Shown piece by piece: positions 22,305-33,889 of a stretch of 64,000 nucleotides of DNA. The notes beneath the pieces were generated by a model. It was not told where the DNA came from. It was given only the letters and a program-made list of their open reading frames with translations, and searched no databases. The translations under genes were made by a program, and so were the position numbers. The stretch covers positions 80,944,383 to 81,008,382 of the forward strand of contig JAKGHH010000002.1 in assembly GCA_022828595.1 (NCBI GenBank), written 5' to 3'. The first letter of the stretch is position 1; every line of letters starts with the position of its first letter. This DNA comes from Nelumbo lutea (taxonomy: Eukaryota > Streptophyta > Magnoliopsida > Proteales > Nelumbonaceae).

Positions 22305-22775
22305 ATGGTCAAGGACAGAAGACCCATCTTCTTCACAAAGGACGATGCACGTGGGGTCCACTACCCCCATGACGATGCTCTTGTCATAAAGATGAGGGTC
22401 AACGACTTCGAAGTCAAGCGAGTTCAGGAGAGCGACCTAAAACCCACAAACACTCCCCTGGTTGGCTTCAGCGGAGAGGAAGTTCGACCCCTAGGAAGAG
22501 TGACAGTACCTGTGGAAGTTAGCACCTGGCCTAGTGTTGTAAGGCTCAACCACGACTTCTTGGTGGTCGTGACCCCCTCCCCATGTAATGCCATAGTAGG
22601 TCGGCCAATTACCCATGCCTTACGAGCTGTGGTGTCCACCTACTACTTGGCCATGAAGTTCCCTACGGACTTCGGTATCGGGGTAGCAAGGGGTGACCAG
22701 TTTGAGTCCCGTAAGTGCTATGTTTCTGCCCTCAAGGGAAAAGCTAAGGTGGCCGATAGCCTTGAGCTGGAGTGA
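22305..22775 (+). pseudogene. Tat-lineage protease region lacking its catalytic motif
   Basis: A single open frame with PIFFTKDDARGVHYPHDDAL, then VGFSGEEVRPLG, NAIVGRPITHALRAV and KFPTDFGIGVARGDQF, the order seen in Tat proteases. However, NDFEVKRV is followed directly by QESDLKPTNTP; the block that normally holds the catalytic aspartate (D[SN]GSS-type) is absent. An in-frame deletion of roughly 20-30 residues would explain it. The product could not be an active aspartic protease. Confidence 0.75.
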
Positions 22776-22904
22776 CCTGTGGAGCAAAGCGAGGAATGAG
22801 ATGCGCCCACATGGGAGACTATCTCCATTTCGACCTCGGTAGAGGACCCTACCCGAACGCTTCAGATCGGCGCTTCCGTTGGGGAGCTCCTGCCATCCGA
22901 ACTG

Positions 22905-25900
22905 GTGCATTTTTTACGTAAGAATTTGGATGTTTTTGCTTGGTTCGTGGCAGAAATGCCCCGTATAGACCCCGACATTATAACTCATAAGCTCAATACT
23001 GATCCTGTAGTTAGGCCCGTTAAGCAAAAGAAATGCCTAGCCCCAGAGTGGTGGAGGGTAGTCGATGAGGAGGTTGGGAAGCTCCTTGCAGCCGATTTTG
23101 TCAGCGAAGTCCATTACTCGAGCTGGGTGGCCAACCCCGTTCTGGTGAAAAAGGCTATTGGTAAATGGCGCATGTGCATCGACTACACCGACCTGAACCG
23201 AGCTTGCCCAAAGGACCGCTTCCCACTCCCCAGGATTGACTACCTAGTGGATGTGACCTCGGTGAAGGGATAGGATATCCAAACGCCCAATGATTGCAGA
23301 ATAAGGGGGCGAATTTCAAAAATTTTTCTCTCCCTTCAACTAGGAATCGAATTCCCTATTTAGAAAATCATATTTTCAAGGATCATTCTTGAACCATAAA
23401 TTGAACCAGATCTGAACCAAAAGGAGTAGGGAGGGATTATACCTAATACAAAGAAACAATATCTCCCAATGGAGGTGTTCACGCCCAAGGAAGGATCCAA
23501 AATCTGCTCCCACTGAAAATGGCGTAGTGTAGGGTGGAGCAGAATCAATAGTGTTCTTCCAAAAGAACTTGACCCTTCGCATGAATCAACTGGATGGCTT
23601 GTGAATATAGCTCCAACCAATCTTTTCTCCAAAAGATTGGTATCAAGATCGAATCATGATTACTCCTGTAGAGAGGAGGAGATCGAACTGCTGGAGGCGG
23701 TGGCTGCAGGAAGGAGGCGGAAAGAGAGTATTCGCAGGGAGCAGAATTCTCTCTTCTTGTGATTTCAGCTCTGAAGACAGAAGTTGTGTATTGCATGTCT
23801 AAAGGATGCCACCCCCTCCTCCTTTTATAATCTTAAAGGGATCATCTCCTAATCCCATTAGGAGTTGGTGCTCCAAATCATATTTCGATTAGAAGTCCCT
23901 TTAAATGCTAAGGGATAATCCTTATCTTATCTGTAGATCAGATTAGCCATCTCCTAATCTAATTAGGAGGTTTCTAGATCTAAATCTTATTTAGATCTTG
24001 GACTCTCTAAGCGGATAGGGTGTGGGCCCAATCCTATCAGCTGATCCATTTCAGAATTCGCCTTTTTAAGTGACTAATCAGATTAGCCCAGTTCGAAATG
24101 GGCTTAAGGCCCATTTAAAATTATGTATTCACTTAGCCTTCCAAACTGCTGCCCAGTTGGGCTTTCTTGTATGGCGTGAGACCCAAACATTGATCTACAT
24201 CAACCACATGGGTTCGGCCCAGCCTTTGTTACAAGGCCTGGCCGAATACACTATTATGGATAGTGCACCCCCTGAAAACCCATCTCATGGGCTCTATGGG
24301 ACCAACACTTACCCTAAGTTGTCCCTAGGCCAAGCCACCTTGTAACACCCAGGGACTGTGGGCAGATGCAAGATTATCCCATCAGGTATTATCCTTAATG
24401 TCTTACACTTAACCTCTCAGCCCATAATGATCATACACTGCCCGACAAGAGAGGACCTCTCCCTCGACTGCAAGGAACACTGTTGCACTCTCTGCTTATA
24501 TGGATCCTGGGAATTAAAACCTTTTGCAAATCATTTCGAAACCATAATATATATACTTTTATATCTCATATAAAATATATTTTGCAAAACAAATCTCAAC
24601 GATTGAAATTGGCTGACAACAGTCTTGGTTTCCATTAGTGAGAGTGCATCCCCGATCATTACCTTTGTTCGACAAAGGGGCTGATCCTGTCACTATGATC
24701 ACCCACTCAGATGAATTCTCATACTGTCCCAACATACCCAGGTTTTGACCCCCACTAAGGATCTCACTGATTGGTATATCAAAGACAGCCCAATCTGACA
24801 CCTAGTGCATTATCATAATCGAGTCTAGGGGATGGGTGTAACTTTCCAGTTTTGCCCATCAATCTCCAAGGTCCAGGGCAATACTGGAAATCTGGTCTAG
24901 TTCATAGATTCAATTAATCCTACACTGTATGTGCCTAGGGTCTCACCCTGACAGTTGAGACAGGCCACCCCAACTGACTTGGTGGCACCACAGTGTCAGC
25001 CTTGTCAGGATAGGGCTCCCTAGACCGACCCACTGGCTGTGAACATTCTAAACTAACACGAGTCTCATTAAGTGTCCAGTTTAAGGGTATTACACAGAAA
25101 CATACCAAGGGAACATGGATCAAATATACACTTTTATTCATTTACAATAAACTTATAAAGTACATCATCTTGATTGAAGCTAAGGGCATACAAAATTGTC
25201 TAACACTCAAGGCATGAGTTGCTGAGCTTTCTAGATGCCTACTCGGGCTACAATCAGATCAGGATGGACCCATCAGATGAGGAGAAAACTACTTTCATAA
25301 CCGAGTTTGGCCTGTACTGTTACAAGGTCATGCCCTTCGGGTTAAAAAATGCCGGGGCGACCTTCAAAGGACTTGTAAATAAACTGTTCGAGCCATTAAT
25401 TGGCCAAAAAGTGGAATGTTATGTAGACGACATGGTCATCAAAACCCAACTTTCTTGTGATTTAGTACAAGACTTTAACTTAGTTTTTGAAATTTTGCGT
25501 AAATTCAATATGAAGTTGAACACGAACAAGTGTGTCTTTAGAGTCACTTCAGGTAAATTCCTAGGGTATATTGTGAACCGGCACGACATCTAGACCAACC
25601 TAGACAAGATAAAGGCCATCTTAGATATGAGACCACCTCGGAAAGTGAAGGAGGTTTAGATGTTAAATGGTAGGATAACCGCTCTGAGCCACTTCATGTC
25701 CAAATCGACAGACCGCTGTCTGCCTTTCTTTAAGGTAATAAAAAGCAAAGGGTTCGAATGGAACCAAGATTGTCAGCTCGCATTCGATGAGCTCAAAAGG
25801 TACATCGCCAGTATTCTGGTTTTAACCCAGCCCAAAGAGGGCAATGTTTTAGAGCTGTACCTCTCAGCCAGTGACGAAGTGGTCAATTCGGTACTAATAA

Positions 25901-26340
25901 AGGAAGTAGACCGGGTCCAACAGCCTATCTACTACGTTAGTAAAGTGTTGCAGGGGGCAAAGACAAGATATCCAAAGATAGAAAAAATTGGCCTACGCAC
26001 TGGTTATTGCAGCTCGAAAGTTACGCCCGTACTTCCAAGCTTATATTGTTGTTGTCCTCACCAACAAACCTCTGAGGCAAGTCTTACTCAAGCCTGAGGT
26101 CTCTGGTCGACTGACAAAGTGGTCCATTGAGCTCAGCGAGTATGATCTCCAATATAAGCCACGAACTGCTATCAAAGCCCAAGCCTTAGCGGATTTTGTT
26201 GTAGAATGCACTTTCAGCTCCGAAGTCCCCAGGCTGGTTGAGCTCGAGGCCCCCAGCTCGGGTGAGTCCCGAGTTCCTAGGCCGGTCGAGTCTGAGCACC
26301 GTGAGGTTGCAGCTAATGTGGCACCTCTCCTAGTTAGGCC
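22905..26340 (+). pseudogene. Tat-lineage reverse transcriptase and RNase H, split by copia LTR
   Basis: RT part 1 (22,905-23,270) has WRMCIDYTDLNRACPKDRFP and ends at YLVDVTSVKG. RT part 2 resumes at 25,212 with HELLSFLDAYSGYNQIRMD, FGLKNAGATF and the catalytic YVDDMVIK. Between them sits copia LTR copy 5. The connection domain and first RNase H follow (FMSKSTDRCLPFFKVIK, LYLSASDEVVNSVLIKE, QQPIYYVSKVLQGA), with stops near 25,591 and 25,659 and a frameshift near 25,980. RT and RH copy the element's RNA into DNA in particles. The lineage call rests on the RT text, the second RNase H and the antisense ORF. Confidence 0.85.
23271..25205 (-). mobile_element. Copia-family solo LTR (copy 5) inside Tat RT
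   Basis: 1,935 bases from TAGGATATCC to ATTGTCTAACA, collinear with copies 4 and 7 and closest in text to copy 7 (61,990). No polypurine tract or primer site beside it. The expected 5-bp duplication is not clean: GTGAAGGGA precedes it, CTCAAGG follows. Copy 7 is also preceded by GTGAAGGGA. Confidence 0.78.
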
Positions 26341-26349
26341 GAGCACGAA

Positions 26350-26690
26350 CTAGGATGAGGAGCCTTGGATCCTTTATGTAGATGGCTCCTCGAACCAGTA
26401 GGGTAGTGGGGCTAGAATAGTCCTGCATGGCCCAAGCGGCACGAATTTGGAGTACACACTATGCTTCGAGTTTGCGGCATCCAACAATGAAGTAGAGTAC
26501 GAAGTGTTGATAGCCAGGCTAGCTCTAGCCAAAGAATTGAAAGCTAAGCATATTATCATTTGCAGCGACTCCCAACTCATGGTCAATCAGGTCATAGGGG
26601 AATACGAAGCTCGCGAACTGACCATGATTGCTTACTTAGCTAAAGTACAGGAGGCCCTGCTCAACTTCTAGTCATACTTCATTAGGCAAA
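26350..26690 (+). pseudogene. Second, archaeal-type RNase H (aRH) of the Tat element
   Basis: Begins PWILYVDGSSNQ (first catalytic Asp), a stop, GSGARIVL, then ASNNEVEYEVLIARLALAKE (Glu) and IIICSDSQLMVNQVIGEYEA (Asp). A second RNase H between RH and integrase is diagnostic of the Tat lineage of plant Ty3 elements. One stop at 26,401 breaks it. Confidence 0.8.
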
Positions 26691-26839
26691 TCTCAAGGCT
26701 GGAGAACGCTGAGGTCGACATTGTATCCCGATTGGCCAGCACTAGTGATAACACCATGAGGATCGTGTAGATAGAAGACCTGCCTCGGCCTAGCATTCTC
26801 AGGGGGCAGAGGAGGTTGCTCCCGTTGTTCAAGCAGAGC

Positions 26840-28050
26840 CGAGCTGGATCGATCTGCTCGTGAGCTTCCTGCTACATGGGACCCTCCCTGCGGATTGCAA
26901 TGCTGCCAGAAGGGTAGAGCGTCAGGCGGCCAAATACGTCATAATAGATGAATGGCTGTATCGAAGATCCTACACGCTCCCCTACCTGCGCTGCCTGTGA
27001 CTTTCCAAAGCCAAGCTTGTACTCCGTGATACTCATGAAGGCCTGTGTGGAGGACACTTGGGGGGCAGGGCCCTCGCCCAAAAAGCACTACGACAAGGGT
27101 ACTACTAGCCAACAATGAAAGCAGATGCCACCGAACTCATCAAGAAATGCGACAAGTGCCAGAAGCACGCCAACATCCATCATCAGCCTGCTACCGACCT
27201 CAAATACCTCACCAGTTCATGGCCTTTAGCATGATGGGGTATCGATATACTTGGGCCTTTGCTGCCAGCGACAAGCCAAATGAAGTTCCTAGTGGTAGCA
27301 GTGGATTATTTCACCAAGTGGGTAGAAGCTGAACCTCTCGTAACAATCACGACTCGAAATGTCCAGAACTTCTTTTGGAAGAACATAGTGTGCCGCTTTG
27401 GTTTACCTCGGGCACTAATCTCTGACAACGGCAAGCAGTTTGAGGACATAAAATTCCAAAATTGGTGCCGAGACGGGGATATGACAGAACTTCACTTCGG
27501 TAGCACACTCTCAAGCAAATGGTCAAGCAGAGGTTACGAACAGAGCTATTCTCCGCGGACTGAAAGCGCACCTAGATTGAGCTAAAGGACTATGGGCAGA
27601 TGAGCTACCCAGCATTTTATGGGCCTACCAAACCACAGAGAAGACTGCCACAAGAGAAACTCCCTTCAACCTCACCTATGGCATCGAAGTAGTCATCCCA
27701 GTTGAAATTGAGATTCCCTCATCGACTAGAAGCCTACGACGTTAAGGAAAATGGAGACGAGCTACGTACCAACCTCGACCTACTTGACGAAGTAAGGGAC
27801 CTCGCATATATCAGAACTGTAGCTTACCAACAAAGAGTAAACCGGTACTACAACGCCAGGGTAAAAAAGTGGAACCTTTGTGCTGGCAACCTGGTCCTTT
27901 GGAAAGTTATGGGCAAACATTGGTTAAACCAAAGTATAGACAACAAACGTGTAGTTTGGGCAAACATTGGTTAAACCAAAGTATAGACAACAAACGTGTA
28001 GTTTGGGCAAACAATGAGATCTCCCCACGGTGTACTATAGAGATGCCTTA
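26840..28050 (+). pseudogene. Tat-lineage integrase, broken
   Basis: The zinc-binding H2C2 region is at ~27,025-27,180 (DTHEGLCGGHLGGRALAQK, then KCDKCQKHANIHHQ). The core follows at 27,259-27,585: VAVDYFTKWVEAEPL, FGLPRALISDNGKQFED, then frame changes. The C-terminal part (27,702-27,910) has LDLLDEVRDLAYIRT and NLVLWKV. Stops near 27,000 and 27,100 and frame shifts disable it. It contains the 47-bp tandem duplication described separately. Confidence 0.8.
27911..28004 (+). repeat. Perfect 47-bp tandem duplication in the integrase 3' end
   Basis: Two identical 47-base units, 27911-27957 and 27958-28004, each starting GGGCAAACATTGG and ending GTAGTTT, followed by a partial third (GGGCAAACA). 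47 is not a multiple of three, so it shifts the frame. Identity suggests a recent slippage or repair event. Confidence 0.93.
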
Positions 28051-28359
28051 GGCATAATTGCCGTAAGGTCTAATTTTAGGCATATAGCCCTAACAGCTCG
28101 AAGTGATGAGATCGCTTTAGCAAAATAAAAAGAGCACACCTTACTTGGAAGCAAAGGGAAATTTCATTACTGTCAAAAAAAAAAGAGAAAAAGAAAGAAC
28201 AAAGCAGCAACCGAGCTAAAAAACTCAAAAAGTCTGGTAGAGAGTAAAAAGGCACAACTGCCCAGCAAAAGATCCTGTCAAGATTGGGTTTATGGCACCC
28301 CGGAGCCACCAGAAGTAAAAGCAGATGAACAAACACCGCCGAAGCCTCAGGAATCCGCC

Positions 28360-30390
28360 TCCTCGTCCTCATCCTCCGGAGAGTCAGTCTCTTCTTCTTC
28401 CGCTTGGTCCGCCATCTCGGGAGACAGACCCTTCATAATGATGCCATCAGGGTTGAGCCCAGAGAATTTCTTTTGGACCCACCACCGGTAGAGCTTGAAC
28501 CCAGAGCGGTACAAACTTGAGCCATACTCTACTTGGAGGTCATGATATTCCTGGAAATCTTTGAAGTCCCAAACCACCTTCTCTTGCTCGCCCTCCACCA
28601 TGTTGTCGAAGTTTTGAGTTTGGTCTAGAAGAGTGGACTCCAAGTCCCGAACCTATTGGCGAAGGAGCTCCCTCTCCACTGCCACCCTTGACGACTCCTC
28701 CCTGTAGTGCGCTCTCTCTCCAGAAAGCCTGGAAATCTATGCCTCCTGGTCTCGAACGAGCAGCTCCTAGGACTCATTCCCCTTGCGAGTGTGAAGGAGC
28801 TTGCCCCGAGTCTGATCGAGCTCGCTCTAAAGCTTATGAATGTTGACCTTCTGGTTATGAGCGTTGCAGGAGTGGACATGCGTCTGGAGGGCCATGGCAT
28901 GTATGGCGGTGTTTACCTGCCAACAAGATACTAGAGTCAAAAGGACAACAAGAAAGGAAGGAAGGACTAAGGAGGATAGAAGGACCACTTACAACCATAC
29001 AGTGAGAGGCGACAAGCGCGGCAAGATTCCTAGGCTCCATCGCTCCCCACTTAGCAACCTCCTTGTTGCGGATCACTCTTCGGATCCTCCAACGAGCCAC
29101 AATGAAGTCGTTTATGCCCTCCCAGTTCCCCGCTGGAAGCCACAAATAGGGAAACAACTGAGAAGGATGCGGGGGGACTATCTCTTGCTGCGGGAGCTTG
29201 CCCTCCTCGAGGTTGGACCCGCCAGCACCTCCTTCGGATGGGGGCAGCAGAACTTCGGGCGGCGGAGAGGTGAAGCCCGGCTCAGCAGACCCAAACTCAG
29301 TACCCCCAAAGGGGGGAGTCTGGTCGGGGCCTGACCTCTTTACTTTGCGCCTCTGTTTGTTTGACAGAAGACGGCACGAATCAACACCAGACATTATGGC
29401 TGCCAAAAAGAAACCATAAGGTATTAGTTCGGTAAGAACAAAGTATATGTATATACCCAACATTGTGACAAGGTACTACGCGACCTAAAGAGGCAACCTA
29501 CCCGGGCTCAAACCGGCCTGCACGAGCTTCTCCTCGGTCAAGTAATCCAAATAGAGGAAGCCAACTGATGCCCAGAACAACATCGTTTTTGAGTATCAGG
29601 ATCTAGCTCGACCCCGGAGTCCTGGATGGCGCCCCTCCAAGAGTAGGGAAGGGCCACGCCTTAGGGTTGCGGACCAAAAAATAATCCCGCTTCCAGGTAG
29701 GAATTTTATTCGGAAGCTCATATTAGAGCTTGTAGCGATGGCGGGGAGAGAAGTTGTAGAGACGCCTCTCCGGTGGAGCCCTGGGAGTGGCATTTTTTAT
29801 ACAGAGGATAGCAGAAAAGATGTCAAGGTTCAAAGGAAGACAATATTCACAGCATAAGGATATAGTCCCAACCATGTTTCGAATGGCATTGGGATGAAGC
29901 TGATCGATAGTGATGTTAAAGTGGTTTAACACCTCCACTATCAAGGGGTGTAGGGGGAGACACAGGCCAGCCTCGAGCTGCTCCTGATATATAACTATCT
30001 CGTTGGGACCATGCTCCTACGGAAAGTTACCAGTGGGAAAGTAGTAAACGAGGTCCCTGGGGAGGTGGAAATAGCTGATTACAGACCTAAGCCTCCCCTC
30101 TATAATAGAGGAAGGGCCAAAAGTATTGGGCTCCCTTCCCCGGTAAGTGGAGGCACCATCGTTGGAGGTCTCCCGGGCCCCGGGCCCTATTCCCAAGCTC
30201 CCTCCGAACTCGAGGGAGCATCATCATCCTGGTCACTGCCCCGGTGGTGACTATGGTACGGGTACCCAGACATGACTGATAATGATCGAGACTTACCAAA
30301 AAGGACGGGATGAAGTAAACTGAGGAACTCGAGTAGACTTGACAGATGCATTACCTCAAAATCCGAAGACAACAAGATGGTGTGAGAGAG
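28360..30390 (-). pseudogene. Antisense extra ORF of the Tat element (gypsy-associated plant domain)
   Basis: Between integrase and the 3' LTR, on the opposite strand. From right to left: a proline/serine-rich start near 30,360; around 29,944-29,700 a conserved block (VEVLNHFNITIDQLHPNAIR, YCLPLNLDIFSAI, RRLYNFSPRHRY) like the 'putative gypsy type transposon' domain (PF04195-like); then basic and proline-rich text (29,463-28,855); and a coiled-coil-like C-terminus at 28,900-28,360 ending in an acidic EEEETDSPEDEDEEADS. Tat/Retand elements such as Grande carry an antisense ORF in this place. Broken into frames here; introns are possible. Function unknown. Confidence 0.7.
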
Positions 30391-30719
30391 TGAGACCTAG
30401 AGGGTCCTCCTATTTATAGACTCCGCGCCTCCGAATCAATGTCCTGGATTAAGGCAGATCTGATGGTTTGTAGGTGTGCTGACCGCACGCCTTCTGAAAC
30501 TAAAAAGCGATTGGCTGCACGTCTCCCATGATTGAGGTAATGATGGCTGCACGACACCCAGAGTTAAAAGCCACCTCAACATGTTTTTGGAATACAAAAG
30601 GTCAGAAAATCTCCCGATTCTCGCAAACGCATTTAATGTGAGTAGTCAATCAAGTTTGAATTTTGGTCAAATCAGTCCATCATACTTCATGAACTCCTTG
30701 CGCTAAGGCAACACTCTTA

Positions 30720-30740
30720 GCTCGAGGAGAGGGGGGCAAT
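30720..30740 (+). promoter_or_regulatory. Polypurine tract of the Tat element
   Basis: GAGGAGAGGGGGGCAAT directly precedes the 3' LTR start at 30,741. A purine-rich tract here primes plus-strand DNA synthesis. Confidence 0.8.
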
Positions 30741-31632
30741 TGATGGAGGATGATTTGACCCAACCTATGAAATGATGACATGTGGACCTGACTCAGCATG
30801 GGCAACAACTCAACATCATAGCCTGACCACAACTCAGTAATGGGCCCATAAAAAAGCTCGCTATATCATAGTTCGTTGTAGGAGGAGTTCGCTACAACAC
30901 GAGCTCTGGGTTCCCTGAGCTACCCAGAAGGGGATACTCCAAGACTGCTTTAGCTCGCGTACTAGGGAAACCAGCTCGCTCCAGTCCCCGAGTGGATAAG
31001 TCACCCCAGAGAACAACCTTAGTAAGGGTAACCCCGAAGTATTCCCAAGCTCGTGAGTGAGCGGTGCAGACGTTTCTCAGGAAGCTTCTACCTAACAAAC
31101 CGTACAGATCAGTCTGCACCACGTCTCTTAACTGACGGCGCAGTCCCTATCCTTTTGACAGTTTGCACCCACGTCTCTTAGTAGGCGGAAGCGTGCCTGC
31201 CCCTTTAAGATGTGTCACTCATCCGAGCAAGAGGTATATTGCAATGATCACCTGCGCAGCCCTGGCAAGTAATGGCTGCGGCAGGGGCCCAGTGGCGGTT
31301 ACAATCGATTTGACAGTAACTCCCCTATAAAAGCCTTTGAGGCAAAAGAGAAGATCTCTCTCAGACTTTTGAATACTTACACACTCATATCCTCAACCTG
31401 AGTCTTTACTTGCTTGCGAGCTAATCTCTCGAGCACATTGATAAAGTGCGACCTACAGTCTTAGCTTTTGCACTCTCTTTTTTCTCCTTCCCCAACGTTA
31501 TGACTTAAGCTTTGGAGTATTCCCACCGGGTAAATCCCTGGGAATCCTTCTTTCCATCTTCTCAGGTGCCATCCGTTACCAACAAGGAGTCAGTCAGCAG
31601 CCAGCTAGGAGTGTCCGGATCGTGCCGCATCA
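30741..31632 (+). repeat. Tat-lineage 3' LTR (complete)
   Basis: 892 bases from TGATGGAGGATG to GCCGCATCA. Contains a TATA-like TCCCCTATAAAAGCC at 31,322-31,336. The 5' half matches 19,957-20,432. On its right lie a primer site and a gag start, so it also acts structurally as the 5' LTR of a second, truncated unit. Confidence 0.85.
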
Positions 31633-31797
31633 TTTGGCACCCTTTGTGGGAACCATTTCTAAAAGCCTTACTCCAAGCTTTTACAACACTTCTCTTCCAA
31701 AAGACTTAGCATTCTTCATGGCTTCTTCCAGCAATGCTGGACGTGGCAACAGCCAGAACGCTAGTGGGGAGCAGCCCCAACTTACATCTTGTTTTGT
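31633..31797 (+). other. Primer-binding site and gag start of a second Tat unit
   Basis: TGGCACCCTTTGTGGGAAC at about 31,635-31,653 looks like a Tat primer-binding site just after the LTR end. It is followed by leader sequence and an ATG at 31,718 opening MASSSNAGRGNSQNASGEQP, a plausible gag start. Similarity to the element stops near 31,797. So LTR-internal-LTR-internal(partial) is preserved. Confidence 0.6.
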
Positions 31798-33570
31798 GTT
31801 GGTAGGGAATTTAAAAGCAATGGGCAGACATTTATTTAATCCATGCCTCTCAAGTGTGTTATTTCATTTTTGAGATTGGTTGGAAGTTGGGTTTTATTTG
31901 GCATTTCTGCTCTAATAAGCCATACTACTTGGGAATATCAGTATGGACAGTGCGAAAGACTTCTTGACGCCAAGTGTTGGTTCTTGGTAGTTGCTGTTTC
32001 TTAGTGCTATTTACATTGGATTAAAATGGTTCTAATGGATGCCTCTAAATGGTAGAGATTCATTAAAGATGATGTTGAAACTCATTCTTACTCGTGTTTT
32101 TTTATGAGCTTTCTGCTTTTTTTGATGCAGTTCACATTACCGTTTGTGGTTCCAGTCTGTTCTGCAAAGGTTTAATTTTGACTCCAGTTTGGATCTTTGA
32201 GTCTTTCCTAATCTCCATTATATTGTCAATTATGGGCATATTTAAATTCCTTCCATGTTCATGTATTGCTGGGTTTAGGTTGCATCAGAACTCAATCAAT
32301 TGTGCTATATCTTAGGTGATTTGAACCATTTTGATTCACGAATCTTCCATTTTCTTGGATTTGATTCAATATGTCATTTTGTGGTTTTGAAAACTTACCT
32401 TATTATATTTTTGTCTTAGATTGAATCAAGACATGTTTGGTTTTATTTTTCACATGAGATAGACCGGTTGTTGTTCTAAAACTGATGTTGTCGAGGTTTG
32501 TTTCCTAAGGACCTGATGGTGGGGGGCTTCCATGTTAATGAGTATTGATCCTTCTGTTATTATTCATGAGTCAGCATTTGGTCCTAGTTATGCTATCTTT
32601 TTATTAGTCAGTTTTGGATCTGCTTTGAATAACCGTTTTGGTTTTGTTGTTCTACAGGGATATTGGGAATTTCTATTTTTATGCTTTGATCTGTTTTACA
32701 AACAATGATGAAGAAATTCCGTTCTTAAGAAATATCTATGCCCAAAATGAGTTTATCATTTCTTCCCTCATATGTTCTCCTTGGCACTTCAATTTCTTGG
32801 TGATTGGTTCCATGGGAATGTCCTAGGTTCTGGTTTTTTTTTTTTTAGTAAACTAAGATTAATTAAAAGAAAATGGAAAGAATAAGATAAGGTGACATGA
32901 AATCACCCAAAGGAGAAAGTAAAACTACTCAATAACAAAGTCTCACCTCTACTCGTACAAATAAAAAAATCCGATACACACACAATAGAAAGCAAAAAAT
33001 TCCTAGCCAGAATAGAAAATCCTTGTGTCACCAATCAGAATCAAAATTAGCAACAACCTCATCCACCCTCGAACATGAAGCGTCAATTGTTGCACCTTAA
33101 CCGAGAGACTGCATTTCTTTACCCACTGAAATTTCCACAAGGCCTTAGACTCCCTGACAATATTATATTCCTGACAATATTTACTGATCTTCATAATCGG
33201 TAATATTAAATATTATTTTTTAGTAATTAAATGCTATAATCATAGAACTGAAAAGTACAAATATGCTCTAATCTTTTCAGTCATTCGATAATATTTTATA
33301 CCCTTTAAATCTTAGCTACTAAATTTAGTTATTTCAAAAATTTGAATTTTCAGTAATTGTAATACTCAAAATCATAATATTATTGAAAATAGTTATTGAA
33401 TTAAAAAATAATTAAAATCACTAAATGCAACCTTTTTTGAAAATTCTAGAAATGCTGAGATTGGAATAATTGTTAAAAAAATAAATAAAATAATAATAAT
33501 AATAATTTCCCTGTCAAATAAACTCGACAGGGATTACCACCACTATAGGTGAAATATCAGTCACTTACAT
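31798..33570. other. Region without recognised genes; possible retroposon tail
   Basis: T-rich, intron-like sequence to ~32,830 with no exon I can support. A T-run at about 32,837 followed by A-rich text could be the poly-A tail of a - strand retroposon extending to ~33,200. From 33,200 to 33,500 the DNA is very AT-rich, with an AAT microsatellite at 33,480-33,510 and a small CCCTGTC/GACAGGG hairpin next to it. Confidence 0.3.
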
Positions 33571-33780
33571 AGGTTCAAGCTTTAACAAATTCGGTCAGTC
33601 AAAGAAGGATGTCTTTTTTTGCAAATTTCTAATAATTGGCTATTCATTTGGCTCAGGGGCCATTCCAAACTTGTAACAGAAATCTCTTTACTCTCTTTTA
33701 GAGTCAGTTCTCTATTTCTTAATTTGCCTTTTTAAACATAAATCTTTACATAAGTCTAGTCCAACTTGATTGGAATTCTT
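33571..33780 (-). pseudogene. Endogenous pararetrovirus: two - strand scraps
   Basis: 33,571-33,612 matches the leader text seen at 40,888 and 45,208 (both just beyond the primer site). 33,651-33,775 matches 42,311-42,435, the start of the CP/zinc-knuckle frame. In the complete units these two segments lie about 2.8 kb apart, so the left edge of the cluster is rearranged. Confidence 0.7.
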
Positions 33781-33889
33781 GTAAGGTATTCTAAATCAAG
33801 ACGACCCACAGAAGGCCACATCTTCCAATAAGTCCTAATTCAAGGTAGTCAAAGAGATCTAATGAGATCAATCTGAGATCTAATCAGAT

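Noticed and set aside
28855..29463. 202-codon - strand ORF as an independent host gene
   Set aside because: It sits inside the Tat element between integrase and 3' LTR and fits the known place of the antisense extra ORF; its neighbours in other frames continue the same protein.
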